In this document: positions 1 to 6,205 of the stretch, in pieces
Layout of the letters: each line of letters begins with the position of its first letter
How positions within the stretch are numbered: position 1 is the first letter of the stretch
NCBI GenBank assembly: GCA_029932425.1
Contig: JAOZQC010000156.1
Location: 1 to 7,329, forward strand
Direction: 5' to 3'
Origin: Planctomycetota bacterium
Lineage (GTDB): Bacteria > Planctomycetota > JAJSAM01
Length of the DNA stretch: 7,329 bases
Program-made: the position numbers and the translations under genes
The notes under the pieces: model-generated
Seen by the model: only the letters and a program-made list of their open reading frames with translations
The model's database searches: none
What the model was told of the DNA's origin: nothing

Positions 1-1854
1 CGTCTGGGCCCCCAGCTCCCGGGCCTTCGGACCGAACGGGTTCGGGGCGTTGCCCAGCTCCCGGGCGAACTCCTTCACCAGGGCGCGGACCCGGCCCAGG
101 GCCCGGTTCAGCTCCTCCTCCGCCTCCCGCTCCGCCTGGCGCTTGCGCTCCCCGGCCTCCGCGAGCTCCTCCCGGGCCTTCCGGTGGAGCGCCTCGGAGC
201 GGGAGCGCAGGTTCTCCGCCTCGCGGCGCTGCTCCTCCGCCCGCGAGCGGATCTCCTGGGCCCGGGCCAGGATCTCGTCCCCCGCCCGCGCCCCCGGCCT
301 CACGTAGGAGCGCGCCCGGTCCACCACCTCCCGCGGCAGGCCCAGGCGCTCGGCGATGGTGAGGGCGTTGGAGGAGCCGGGCTGCCCCAGGAGCAGGCGG
401 AAGGTGGGGGAGAGGGTGTGGACGTCGAACTCCACGCTGGCGTTGGAGGTGCGCTCGTGGGTGAAGGCGTAGGTCTTCAGGTGTCCCAGGTGGGTGGTGA
501 CGATGGTGGGGACCCGGCGCTCGTGGAGGTAGTCGAGCACCGCGCGCCCCAGGGCGGCCCCCTCGATGGGATCCGTGCCCGAGCCCAGCTCGTCCAGGAG
601 GACCAGCGTGTCCCGGCCGGCGTCCGCCAGGAAGCGGGCCACCCGGTTCACGTGGGAGGAGAAGGTGGAGAGGCTCTGCTCCAGGCTCTGCTCGTCCCCC
701 ACGTCCACGTAGACCTCGCGCACCGGCGTGAAGGCCGCCTCCCGCGCCGGCACCGGGAGGCCGGACTGGGCCATGAGCACCAGCAGGCCCATGGTCTTCA
801 GCGTCACCGTCTTCCCCCCCGTGTTCGGGCCGGTGATCACCAGCAGATCGAAGTCGTCCCCCAGGCGGAGATCCACGGGGACCACCTTCTCCGGAGGGAG
901 AAGGAGCATGAGGAGGGGATGGCGAGCCTCCCGGAAGACGAACCGCCCCCCCTCCTCCAGCCGGGGAAGGACCAGGCCCCGCTCGGCGGCGGCCGCGGCC
1001 GCGGCCTGGGCCAGATCGACCCGGGCCAACACCTCGAGGGCGGCGCGGATCGCGGGCTCGACCTCCGTCACCTTCACCGTGGTCTCCCACAGGATCCTCG
1101 TCACCTCCCTCCGCTCGCGGGCCAGGAGGTCCTCCAGGAGGTTGCCTTCCGCCACCACCGCCTCGGGCTCCACGAAGCAGGTGGCCCCGGAGTGGGAGAC
1201 GTCGTGGAGCACTCCCCGGATCTCCCCCCGCCGCTCCGCCTTCACCGCCAGGACCACCCGCCCGGACCTCAGCCGGGGACGGGGCTCCCGGAGGCAGCTC
1301 CGGATCTCCCGGCGCCCGAGGAGGGCGGCGATCCTCCTCTCGATCCGATCCCTGACGGTGCGGGAGCGCTCCCGGAGCGCGGCGAGCTGCGGGGTGGCCT
1401 CGTCCCGCACCCGGCCCCGCTCGTCCACCACGGAGAGGATCCGGTCCGTCACCGCCGTGAACCCCGGGATCCCGGCGGCCAGGGCCCGGAGCCGGGGAAG
1501 GGGCGGGTCCCCGATCTCCCGGGCGAAGTCCTCCACGGCCACCACGAGACGCCGGGAGACCTCCAGCGTCTCCGCCACCGCCAGGAGCTCGGAGGGGTCG
1601 AGGGGGCGTCCCTTCTCGTGGATCTTCGCGAGGAGCGGGAGGAGATCGCCGGCTCCCCGCAGCGGAAGCCGCCGCCCGCGCGAGAGCAGGGCCGCGCACT
1701 CCCCCACGAGCTCCAGCCGGGCGCGGACCTCCTCCGCCCCCTCCAGGGGAACGAGCCCGCGGAGGGCGGCGGCGCCCGGCCCCGACAGGAGGTGGGATGC
1801 GAAGAGCTCCTTCATCCCCTCGTACTCGAGCAGCTCCAGGACTTCCCGGTTCAT
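1..1854 (-). CDS. mutS2: Endonuclease MutS2 (MutS-family ATPase), C-terminus cut by window edge
   Basis: MutS2 is a MutS-related ATPase that lacks the mismatch-recognition domain. In different bacteria it has been linked to suppression of recombination and to rescue of collided ribosomes; which role applies here cannot be seen. The first 618 residues are visible. Residues about 200-240 carry the MutS2-type stretch with VKAE, then HDVSHSGATCFVEP. The ATPase domain has Walker A GPNTGGKT (342-349), the DEQSLEQSLSTFSSH signature (387-401), Walker B LLDE (D421, E422) and the H-loop histidine (TTH, H455). GQPGSSNAL follows near 490. Residues about 525-600 are a charged coiled coil. Family members are usually about 780-800 residues, so the missing part should hold the rest of the linker and the Smr nuclease domain; whether Smr is present is unseen. 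The start ATG (1854-1852) overlaps the stop of the upstream gene as ATGA, implying translational coupling. All ATPase motifs are intact. Confidence 0.97.
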   Translation of the reverse strand, partial: MNREVLELLEYEGMKELFASHLLSGPGAAALRGLVPLEGAEEVRARLELVGECAALLSRGRRLPLRGAGDLLPLLAKIHEKGRPLDPSELLAVAETLEVSRRLVVAVEDFAREIGDPPLPRLRALAAGIPGFTAVTDRILSVVDERGRVRDEATPQLAALRERSRTVRDRIERRIAALLGRREIRSCLREPRPRLRSGRVVLAVKAERRGEIRGVLHDVSHSGATCFVEPEAVVAEGNLLEDLLARERREVTRILWETTVKVTEVEPAIRAALEVLARVDLAQAAAAAAAERGLVLPRLEEGGRFVFREARHPLLMLLLPPEKVVPVDLRLGDDFDLLVITGPNTGGKTVTLKTMGLLVLMAQSGLPVPAREAAFTPVREVYVDVGDEQSLEQSLSTFSSHVNRVARFLADAGRDTLVLLDELGSGTDPIEGAALGRAVLDYLHERRVPTIVTTHLGHLKTYAFTHERTSNASVEFDVHTLSPTFRLLLGQPGSSNALTIAERLGLPREVVDRARSYVRPGARAGDEILARAQEIRSRAEEQRREAENLRSRSEALHRKAREELAEAGERKRQAEREAEEELNRALGRVRALVKEFARELGNAPNPFGPKARELGAQT

Positions 1855-3305
1855 CGGACGGAACTCCACCGGACGATGCGGAGATCACCCTCGCGGACCA
1901 CCACCTCGCCCTCCCGGAGCACCTCCCTCTCCACCGGCCCGCGACCCGTCAACCAGGCATAGTCCCAGGCGCGGGCCAGCACCCGGACGTGAGGCCGTTC
2001 TCCCTGGCCCTTGAACCAGTACTCGTGCGGGGCGGGGCGGCGCCGGATCGCCCGGACCTCGTGCTGGAAGGGCTTCGCGAAGAGATGGGGAGTGACCACG
2101 TCCCGGCTCGACACCAGCCAGGTGACCAGGTGATGGTACACCTCCACGCTGCCCACCTCCGCCTTCTCCGTCACGGGCACCACCCGGCTCCCCCGGGGGA
2201 GGACCTCCGCGGCGCGGACCATCCGCCCGAGGCCGGGTCCCAGCCGCCCGTAGGCGAAGGAGGTGAAGGCCACCCAGCCCAGGAACAGGGCGAGGCCCAG
2301 GTTCCGGGCCCGGGTGCGGTGCGCCCGGAAGCCCGCCAGGAGGAGCAGGGCGAGGAACGGGAGCACCCGGGCGTCCACCCCGTAGCCGGGGAGGGCGGAG
2401 CGGGGCAGGAGCAGAAACCCCCCGGCGGCGGCCGCCGCCGCGCGCAGGGACCCGGGCCGGGCGCGGCGGGCGGCGAGGAGCACCCCTCCGGCGAGGAGGA
2501 GCCCGAAGGCCATGGCCCCGTCCGGGTACGGTCCCCGGAAGAGGTTCCCCACGAGCCAGGCCTTCCAGAGCGGGTCCTGCCACCAGATCGTCCCGCTCCC
2601 GCCCCGCTCCGCGAGGAACACCAGGAGCCAGCAGGCGATTCCCGGCAGGAAACCGGGTTCGAGGCGGAGGAGATCGCGCCGGCGGCCGCGCGCCGCCTTC
2701 CGCACCTGCACGAGGACCAGGAGGACCGCGAAGGAGAAGATGTGGCAGAGATAGGTGGCGGTGGCGAGGAGACCGAAGACGACCTTCTCCTTCCCCCCCC
2801 ACCGATCCTCCCGCTCCAGGCGCCAGGCGAAGGCGAGGAGCGCCAGCGGGAAGGAGAGGAGGAAGCCCAGGAAACCCATGTGCACGAACCAGTTCCAGAC
2901 GAGCGGGAGCGCGAACCAGCCCATCTCCGGCGCCCCCGCGGCCCGGAGGAACCGGAAGCCGGCCCCCGCCGTGAGGAGCAGCACGAACGAGAGGAAGAGC
3001 TTCCCCGCCGCCGGGGCGGGAAAGAGGGCGAGGAGGGGGGCCAGGAGGGCGTCCGCCCCGATGCCCGGCAGGGGCAGCCAGGCGATGCGGTATTCCCCGC
3101 CGAAGGCGGCGCCTCCCCGGAGCAGATCGAGGAGCACGTGCACCCGTCCCAGGTGGTTGGGGAGATCCTGGATCGGGGGGATGGAGACGATCCAGAGCGG
3201 GACCACCGCGAGGAGGGGCAGGAGACGGAGGGCCAGGCCTCCCGCCCGCCGCGAACCCCGGACCGGGCCGGTTCGGTTCTCCTCCGAGCTGCCGCGCGCC
3301 CCCAT
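1851..3305 (-). CDS. Polytopic membrane protein, GT-C glycosyltransferase-like
   Basis: A 484-residue membrane protein with a likely Arg-rich cytoplasmic N-terminus (1-25) and about nine hydrophobic segments, near 24-43, 85-98, 102-118, 131-160, 176-201, 219-232, 264-280, 315-327 and 336-352. A soluble C-terminal part of about 125 residues follows. Just after the first segment comes PPIQDLPNHLGR (43-54). An acidic residue in the first extracytoplasmic loop (here D47, with H51) is the usual catalytic site of GT-C enzymes, which transfer sugars from lipid-linked donors. This supports a role in envelope glycan or glycolipid assembly, but no specific family is certain and the substrate is unknown. 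The ATG at 3305 has a short GAGG at 3312-3309, only 3 nt away; no other ATG lies nearby. The gene ends in an ATGA overlap with mutS2. It could instead be an uncharacterised membrane protein with no transferase activity. Confidence 0.75.
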   Translation of the reverse strand: MGARGSSEENRTGPVRGSRRAGGLALRLLPLLAVVPLWIVSIPPIQDLPNHLGRVHVLLDLLRGGAAFGGEYRIAWLPLPGIGADALLAPLLALFPAPAAGKLFLSFVLLLTAGAGFRFLRAAGAPEMGWFALPLVWNWFVHMGFLGFLLSFPLALLAFAWRLEREDRWGGKEKVVFGLLATATYLCHIFSFAVLLVLVQVRKAARGRRRDLLRLEPGFLPGIACWLLVFLAERGGSGTIWWQDPLWKAWLVGNLFRGPYPDGAMAFGLLLAGGVLLAARRARPGSLRAAAAAAGGFLLLPRSALPGYGVDARVLPFLALLLLAGFRAHRTRARNLGLALFLGWVAFTSFAYGRLGPGLGRMVRAAEVLPRGSRVVPVTEKAEVGSVEVYHHLVTWLVSSRDVVTPHLFAKPFQHEVRAIRRRPAPHEYWFKGQGERPHVRVLARAWDYAWLTGRGPVEREVLREGEVVVREGDLRIVRWSSVR

Positions 3306-3323
3306 GGACCTCGCAGGCTAACC

Positions 3324-3352
3324 CGCTTTTCTCATCAGGACGCACGCTTTTC
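3324..3352 (-). repeat. Two direct repeats of GAAAAGCG, 21 bp apart, upstream of GT-C-like gene
   Basis: On the minus strand GAAAAGCG occurs at 3352-3345 and again at 3331-3324. The copies begin exactly 21 bp apart, two helical turns, so a protein bound at both would face the same side of the DNA. The repeats lie 19-47 bp upstream of the start codon of the GT-C-like gene, in the only AT-richer patch of a GC-rich gap. They could be an operator or activator site, or chance. Confidence 0.3.
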
Positions 3353-3490
3353 GCGAGGACCGGTCGCCCGCCGGCCCCGCTCCCGCCGGGCCCTCCCCGG
3401 GCGGCGGTCCCGCCCCGAGATCCGCGCGGCGCCGGCCCGGCCCCCCCTGCGGGGGAAGGCCCCTCGGTCGCCGCCGGGACCGGGTGGCGG

Positions 3491-3529
3491 CGCGGACGCG
3501 GAAAGGTGAAAAACTCGTGCCCGTCCGCG
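3491..3529 (-). terminator. Possible stem-loop after the zinc-ribbon/HEAT gene
   Basis: CGCGGACG (3491-3498) pairs perfectly with CGTCCGCG (3522-3529), an 8-bp GC stem with a 23-nt loop. In minus-strand orientation it begins 6 nt after the stop codon. There is no U-tract on the 3' side, and the loop is long for an intrinsic terminator. It may slow transcription or protect the mRNA end. This is a weak call. Confidence 0.25.
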
Positions 3530-3534
3530 GTGTT

Positions 3535-4893
3535 TCAGTCCGAGCGGTCGTTCCGGTGCTCCTCCCACCAGGCCCTCGCCTGCTTCACGAGCTTCCGGAT
3601 CTCGGAGCGCTTCAGGCCGTCGCGGAGGCCGAAGTCCCGGCCCGTGATCTTCTCGAGGGCCTCGTGGGCGGCCTGGGCCACGAAGGGGTCCCGATCCTCC
3701 AGGATGTCGATGAGGGCGGGAACCGAGGACCAGGAGTCGATCTGGCCCAGGGCCCGGGCCGCGGCCCGCCGCACGAAGACGTCGTCGTCCTTCCGGAGCA
3801 CGCGGACCAGGGCGGGCACGGCCGCCTTGTGACGGGCCCTGGCCAGGGCCACCGCGGCCGCGAAGCGGTCTCCCCGATCGGGGCTCTTCAGCTTCTCCAG
3901 GGCCTCCCGCACCTCCGCGGGCACCTCCTCCACCCGGGGCGGGGCGGGCTTCGCCGGGGTTTCCGGCTCGGGCGGGGCGGCCTCCGGCTCCTTCTCGGGG
4001 GCGGGGGCGGGGGGGGCGGGGGGGGCGGCCAGGGCGCGCAACCTCTCCTCCATGGCCGCGAGCTTGGCGTGCAGGGCCCGGATCTCGGCCTCGTTCTTCC
4101 GGAAGCGCTCCTCCGCCTCCGCCCGCAGGGCCTCCTGGGCCTCCCCCATGCGGCCCGACAGCTCCGCCGTCTCGCGCCGGGACTCCTCCCATCGCTCCCG
4201 CGCCTTCTCCAGCACGGGCAGCTTCTCCCGGATCTTCTCGTACCCCGCCTCGAGCGGGCCGATGCGGCGGGAGATCTCCGCCAGGCGCCTCTCCACGTCG
4301 GCCCGGAGCGCCTCGTTCCGGTCGGGTTCCTTCGTCTCCTTCCGGGCCGCGGCGAAGAGCCGGCGGCCGGATCCGAGGAGGAAGTAGCCCATCCCGAACA
4401 CCCCGGCCAAAAGCAGGACGACGAGCACCACCGAGGAAGCGGAGACCCGCGTGCGCTCCACCCGGGTCTTGCACCGCTCGCAGTAGGTCCGGCCCCCCTT
4501 CACCACGGCCCGGCCGGTGATGAGGTGGCTCTGGGGAATGGAGGTGTTGCAGCTGTCGCAGAAGTGGAGGCGGGGCCGGCTCTCCTCCTTCCCGGCGGCC
4601 TCCTCCCGGAGCCGGTTGCGCCGCGCCCGGCGCTGCGACTCGTCCATCCGGGCGCACTCGGCGCAGAGCATCCTCTCCCCCACCGTCTTCGCCCGGTTCT
4701 GCAGCACGTCCTGGACGGGGATCGAGACCTTGCAGTTGTCGCAGAAGTAGAGCTTCAGGTCGCCCTCGGCCGGGGCGGCGCCCGGCATGCATCCCTGGCA
4801 GTAGGTCTTGCCGTCCCGCGCGGTGGCCTTTCCTCCCACGACCTCCTGGAGAGGAATGGAGACCCCGCATTTCTCGCAGAAGTAGATCTTCAT
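3535..4893 (-). CDS. Triple zinc-ribbon, single-TM, coiled-coil, HEAT-repeat membrane protein
   Basis: A 452-residue protein of unknown function with a clear modular build. Residues 1-141 hold three copies of one cysteine module, each exactly CX2C-X22-CX2C: C6/C9/C32/C35, C51/C54/C77/C80 and C112/C115/C138/C141. All three have SIP three residues after the second Cys. This looks like a treble-clef or LIM-like zinc fold. One transmembrane helix follows (about 153-174) with Arg on both sides, then a charged coiled coil (about 190-288) and a Pro/Ala/Glu linker (291-325). HEAT-like repeats (about 326-416) come next, and the end is ITGRDFG with a WWEEHR tail, a style I associate with planctomycete HEAT proteins. 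ATG at 4893 is chosen over an upstream start at 5103 because a strong Shine-Dalgarno lies 10 nt ahead of it and the 70 extra residues are Arg/Gly/Pro-rich with no domain. Scaffold or redox/metal-sensing roles are inference only. Confidence 0.87.
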   Translation of the reverse strand: MKIYFCEKCGVSIPLQEVVGGKATARDGKTYCQGCMPGAAPAEGDLKLYFCDNCKVSIPVQDVLQNRAKTVGERMLCAECARMDESQRRARRNRLREEAAGKEESRPRLHFCDSCNTSIPQSHLITGRAVVKGGRTYCERCKTRVERTRVSASSVVLVVLLLAGVFGMGYFLLGSGRRLFAAARKETKEPDRNEALRADVERRLAEISRRIGPLEAGYEKIREKLPVLEKARERWEESRRETAELSGRMGEAQEALRAEAEERFRKNEAEIRALHAKLAAMEERLRALAAPPAPPAPAPEKEPEAAPPEPETPAKPAPPRVEEVPAEVREALEKLKSPDRGDRFAAAVALARARHKAAVPALVRVLRKDDDVFVRRAAARALGQIDSWSSVPALIDILEDRDPFVAQAAHEALEKITGRDFGLRDGLKRSEIRKLVKQARAWWEEHRNDRSD

Positions 4894-4903
4894 GGCCGGC
4901 GTG

Positions 4904-4910
4904 CTCCTCC
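4904..4910 (-). promoter_or_regulatory. Shine-Dalgarno GGAGGAG deciding the start at 4893
   Basis: GGAGGAG reads on the minus strand from 4910 to 4904, 10 nt ahead of the ATG that opens with MKIYFC. It supports this start rather than the longer in-frame ORF from 5103. Confidence 0.7.
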
Positions 4911-4985
4911 GTCTCTCCCGTCTCCGCCCGGGGGCCGAGCAAACACCGTACCCGCGACCCGGCGGCGGAGACCCGGGTCCGGTCC

Positions 4986-4991
4986 ATTCTA
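4986..4991 (-). promoter_or_regulatory. Possible -10 box TAGAAT upstream of zinc-ribbon/HEAT gene
   Basis: TAGAAT (4991-4986, minus strand) matches the TATAAT consensus at five of six positions and lies about 92 nt upstream of the start codon in a GC-rich gap. No recognisable -35 hexamer lies at 16-18 bp, so this is weak. Confidence 0.22.
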
Positions 4992-5097
4992 GCCCGCCGC
5001 GCGGCGACGTGGGGTGCGAATGAGGAAAGACGGAGCGGGGGAGACCCCCGGGGACCGGCCGCCGGCCCGGCCGCGCCCGGGAACCCCGGCCGCATCC

Positions 5098-5115
5098 TGA
5101 CAACGATGCTTGTCA
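5098..5115. repeat. Perfect inverted repeat TGACAA-N6-TTGTCA (candidate operator)
   Basis: An 18-bp dyad with 6-bp perfect arms and a 6-nt centre (CGATGC). It stands out as AT-richer in a GC-rich gap, 35 nt past the end of the small ORF and about 205 nt upstream of the zinc-ribbon/HEAT start. The size and spacing fit a dimeric helix-turn-helix regulator site. No T-tract follows, so a terminator is less likely. Confidence 0.35.
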
Positions 5116-5149
5116 CCGGACCCGTCCCGCGCGCGGGCCCGGCCCTCGG

Positions 5150-5242
5150 TCACAGGAGGAGTGCGGCCAGGAGCAGGAGGATCAGGCAGAGACGGGTCTC
5201 CCACTCGGGAAACCGCTCGTTCCGGGTGGTGGCGGGCTTCAT
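5150..5242 (-). CDS. Possible 30-residue single-span membrane peptide
   Basis: The ORF opens with MKPATTRNERFPEWETRL and then runs into a purely hydrophobic tail, CLILLLLAALLL, up to TGA. GGGAGG (5253-5248) lies 5 nt ahead of the ATG, a good ribosome-binding site. The shape, a charged N-terminus plus a C-terminal hydrophobic helix of about 12 residues, is that of a small tail-anchored membrane peptide; the helix is short for a full span. It lies between the Memo and zinc-ribbon/HEAT genes on the same strand. An ORF this short can arise by chance in GC-rich DNA, so reality rests on the ribosome-binding site and composition. No family is recognised. Confidence 0.35.
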   Translation of the reverse strand: MKPATTRNERFPEWETRLCLILLLLAALLL

Positions 5243-5299
5243 CTCGGCCTCCCGGCCCGGCCCGTTCCGGCGGCGCCGGGCTTCGGGGGAACCGTACCA

Positions 5300-5320
5300 C
5301 GGGGGGGTGACAGCCCCCCG
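5300..5320 (-). terminator. Strong GC hairpin just after the Memo gene
   Basis: CGGGGGG (5300-5306) pairs with CCCCCCG (5314-5320), leaving a 7-nt loop. On the minus strand the stem begins 8 nt after the Memo stop codon. No U-run follows, so it may be a non-canonical terminator, a pause site or an mRNA-stabilising 3' structure between the HU-Memo unit and downstream genes. Confidence 0.4.
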
Positions 5321-5328
5321 GGGAGGGG

Positions 5329-6201
5329 TCAGCGCAGGAAGACCAGGGAGGCGTACCCCACGAAATCGGAGGGGACGGACCCCTGGGGGCGCACCTCGTG
5401 GGAGGTGACGTGGACGAGCAGCCGGGCCCGGGACGCCCCGAGGGCGCGGCAGGCAGCCGCGGCCGCCGCGGCGGCCCCCGCCCCGCAGGCGTTCCGCTTC
5501 CGCCGGGCGTCCTCCAGGGCGCCGGCGGCGTCCAGGGCCAGCAGCCGGTCCAGGAAGGACCGGTCGCTCACCTCCTTCGCGTACCGGTGGGCCTCGGGTC
5601 CCGTGCCCCGGGGCATGTGGCCGTAGCGGGGGCCGTAGTGGGTCAGGTCCGTGGAACCGAGGACCACGATCCGGTCCTCCTCGCGGGCGAGGACGCGCCC
5701 CACCGCCTCCCCGAGCTCCACCGCCTCGGGCCCGGGCGGCATGGCGACCGGCAGGATCCGCGCACCCGGGAAGAGCCGGGCCAGGAACGGCACCTGGACC
5801 TCCAGGGAGTGCTCGCGGCGATGGGCGGCCCGATCCTCCGCCAGGCGCGGCCCCACCTCCGCGAGGACGCGCGCCGCGAGCTCCCGGTCCACGGCCACCT
5901 CCCCGAACGGGGTCTCCCAGGCGTCGTCCGGGGAGAGCGCGGGGCCGGTGATGAACGCGTCGTGCACGGCGCCGAAGAGGACGAAGGTGCGGGGGGCGGG
6001 CTCCCCCACCGCCCGGAAGGTGGCGGCGGCGACGGCCCCGGAGTAGACCCATCCCGCGTGAGGAACGATGCCCCCCAGGACCTCCCCGCCGGGCTCCGCC
6101 TCCTCCGGAACCGCGGCCAGGCACTCGTCGATCAGGGCGGCGCAGGCCCGGGAGGTGCGGGGATAGAAGAAACCGGCGTGGCCCGCGGCCCGGACCTTCA
6201 C
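5329..6201 (-). CDS. amrB: Memo-family protein (AmmeMemoRadiSam system protein B)
   Basis: A 290-residue protein matching the MEMO1 family over its full length. Visible motifs are GGIVPHAGWVYSG (H48), GAVHD (H80), HRREHSLEVQVPFL (H127, H131), LGSTDLTHYG (D185, H188) and NACGAG (C239). Human MEMO1 binds metal through residues in equivalent places (H49, H81, C244), so this copy keeps the pocket. In prokaryotes the family often accompanies an AMMECR1-domain protein and a radical SAM enzyme; neither is in this window. The biochemical role of bacterial members is not settled. The fold is related to extradiol dioxygenases, and redox or metal chemistry is proposed. The start is GTG, 4 nt after the HU stop codon with only a weak Shine-Dalgarno, which suggests translational coupling. 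No other start codon fits, since the conserved N-terminus RAAGHAGFFYP begins at once. Confidence 0.93.
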   Translation of the reverse strand: MKVRAAGHAGFFYPRTSRACAALIDECLAAVPEEAEPGGEVLGGIVPHAGWVYSGAVAAATFRAVGEPAPRTFVLFGAVHDAFITGPALSPDDAWETPFGEVAVDRELAARVLAEVGPRLAEDRAAHRREHSLEVQVPFLARLFPGARILPVAMPPGPEAVELGEAVGRVLAREEDRIVVLGSTDLTHYGPRYGHMPRGTGPEAHRYAKEVSDRSFLDRLLALDAAGALEDARRKRNACGAGAAAAAAAACRALGASRARLLVHVTSHEVRPQGSVPSDFVGYASLVFLR

Positions 6202-6205
6202 GGGA

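Larger units (their letters stand above)
3306..3534. other. Non-coding GC-rich gap between zinc-ribbon/HEAT gene and GT-C-like gene
   Basis: This 229-nt stretch holds no ORF that I can support. It contains a stem-forming inverted repeat just after the zinc-ribbon/HEAT stop codon, a short CCCCC-TGC-GGGGG hairpin near 3444-3460, and an AT-richer patch near the GT-C-like start with a pair of 8-bp direct repeats. I see no convincing -35/-10 pair, so it is unclear whether the downstream gene has its own promoter. Confidence 0.6.

Noticed and set aside
184..1962. Long plus-strand ORF of 592 codons opposite mutS2
   Set aside because: It is antisense to a clear MutS2 with intact ATPase motifs. Its protein is Gly/Pro/Arg/His-rich without any domain, as expected of a shadow frame in GC-rich DNA.
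3320..3335. Five-codon ORF (MRKAG) upstream of the GT-C-like gene as a leader peptide
   Set aside because: Too short, with no clear ribosome-binding site and no attenuator structure next to it.
3324..3338. CTGATGAG...AAAAG on the minus strand resembling a hammerhead ribozyme core
   Set aside because: There is no stem II between CTGATGA and the GAAA-like part, and no matching stems I or III, so the core cannot fold.
1797..3509. Plus-strand ORF of 570 codons opposite the GT-C-like gene
   Set aside because: Low-complexity Glu/Arg/Pro/Gly protein, antisense to a gene with well-formed membrane segments; a shadow frame.
4894..5103. Upstream extension of the zinc-ribbon/HEAT protein by 70 residues
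   Set aside because: The extra part is Arg/Gly/Pro-rich without a domain, while ATG at 4893 has a strong Shine-Dalgarno and begins directly at the first zinc module.
3335..5116. Minus-strand ORF of 593 codons overlapping the zinc-ribbon/HEAT gene in another frame
   Set aside because: Arg/Gly/Pro-rich with no recognisable domain; the overlapping frame has repeated cysteine modules, a TM helix and HEAT repeats.
5150..6124. Minus-strand ORF of 324 codons overlapping the Memo gene
   Set aside because: Most of it is an out-of-frame Gly/Arg/Pro shadow of Memo. Only its last 30 residues, with their own Shine-Dalgarno, are kept as a candidate small gene.
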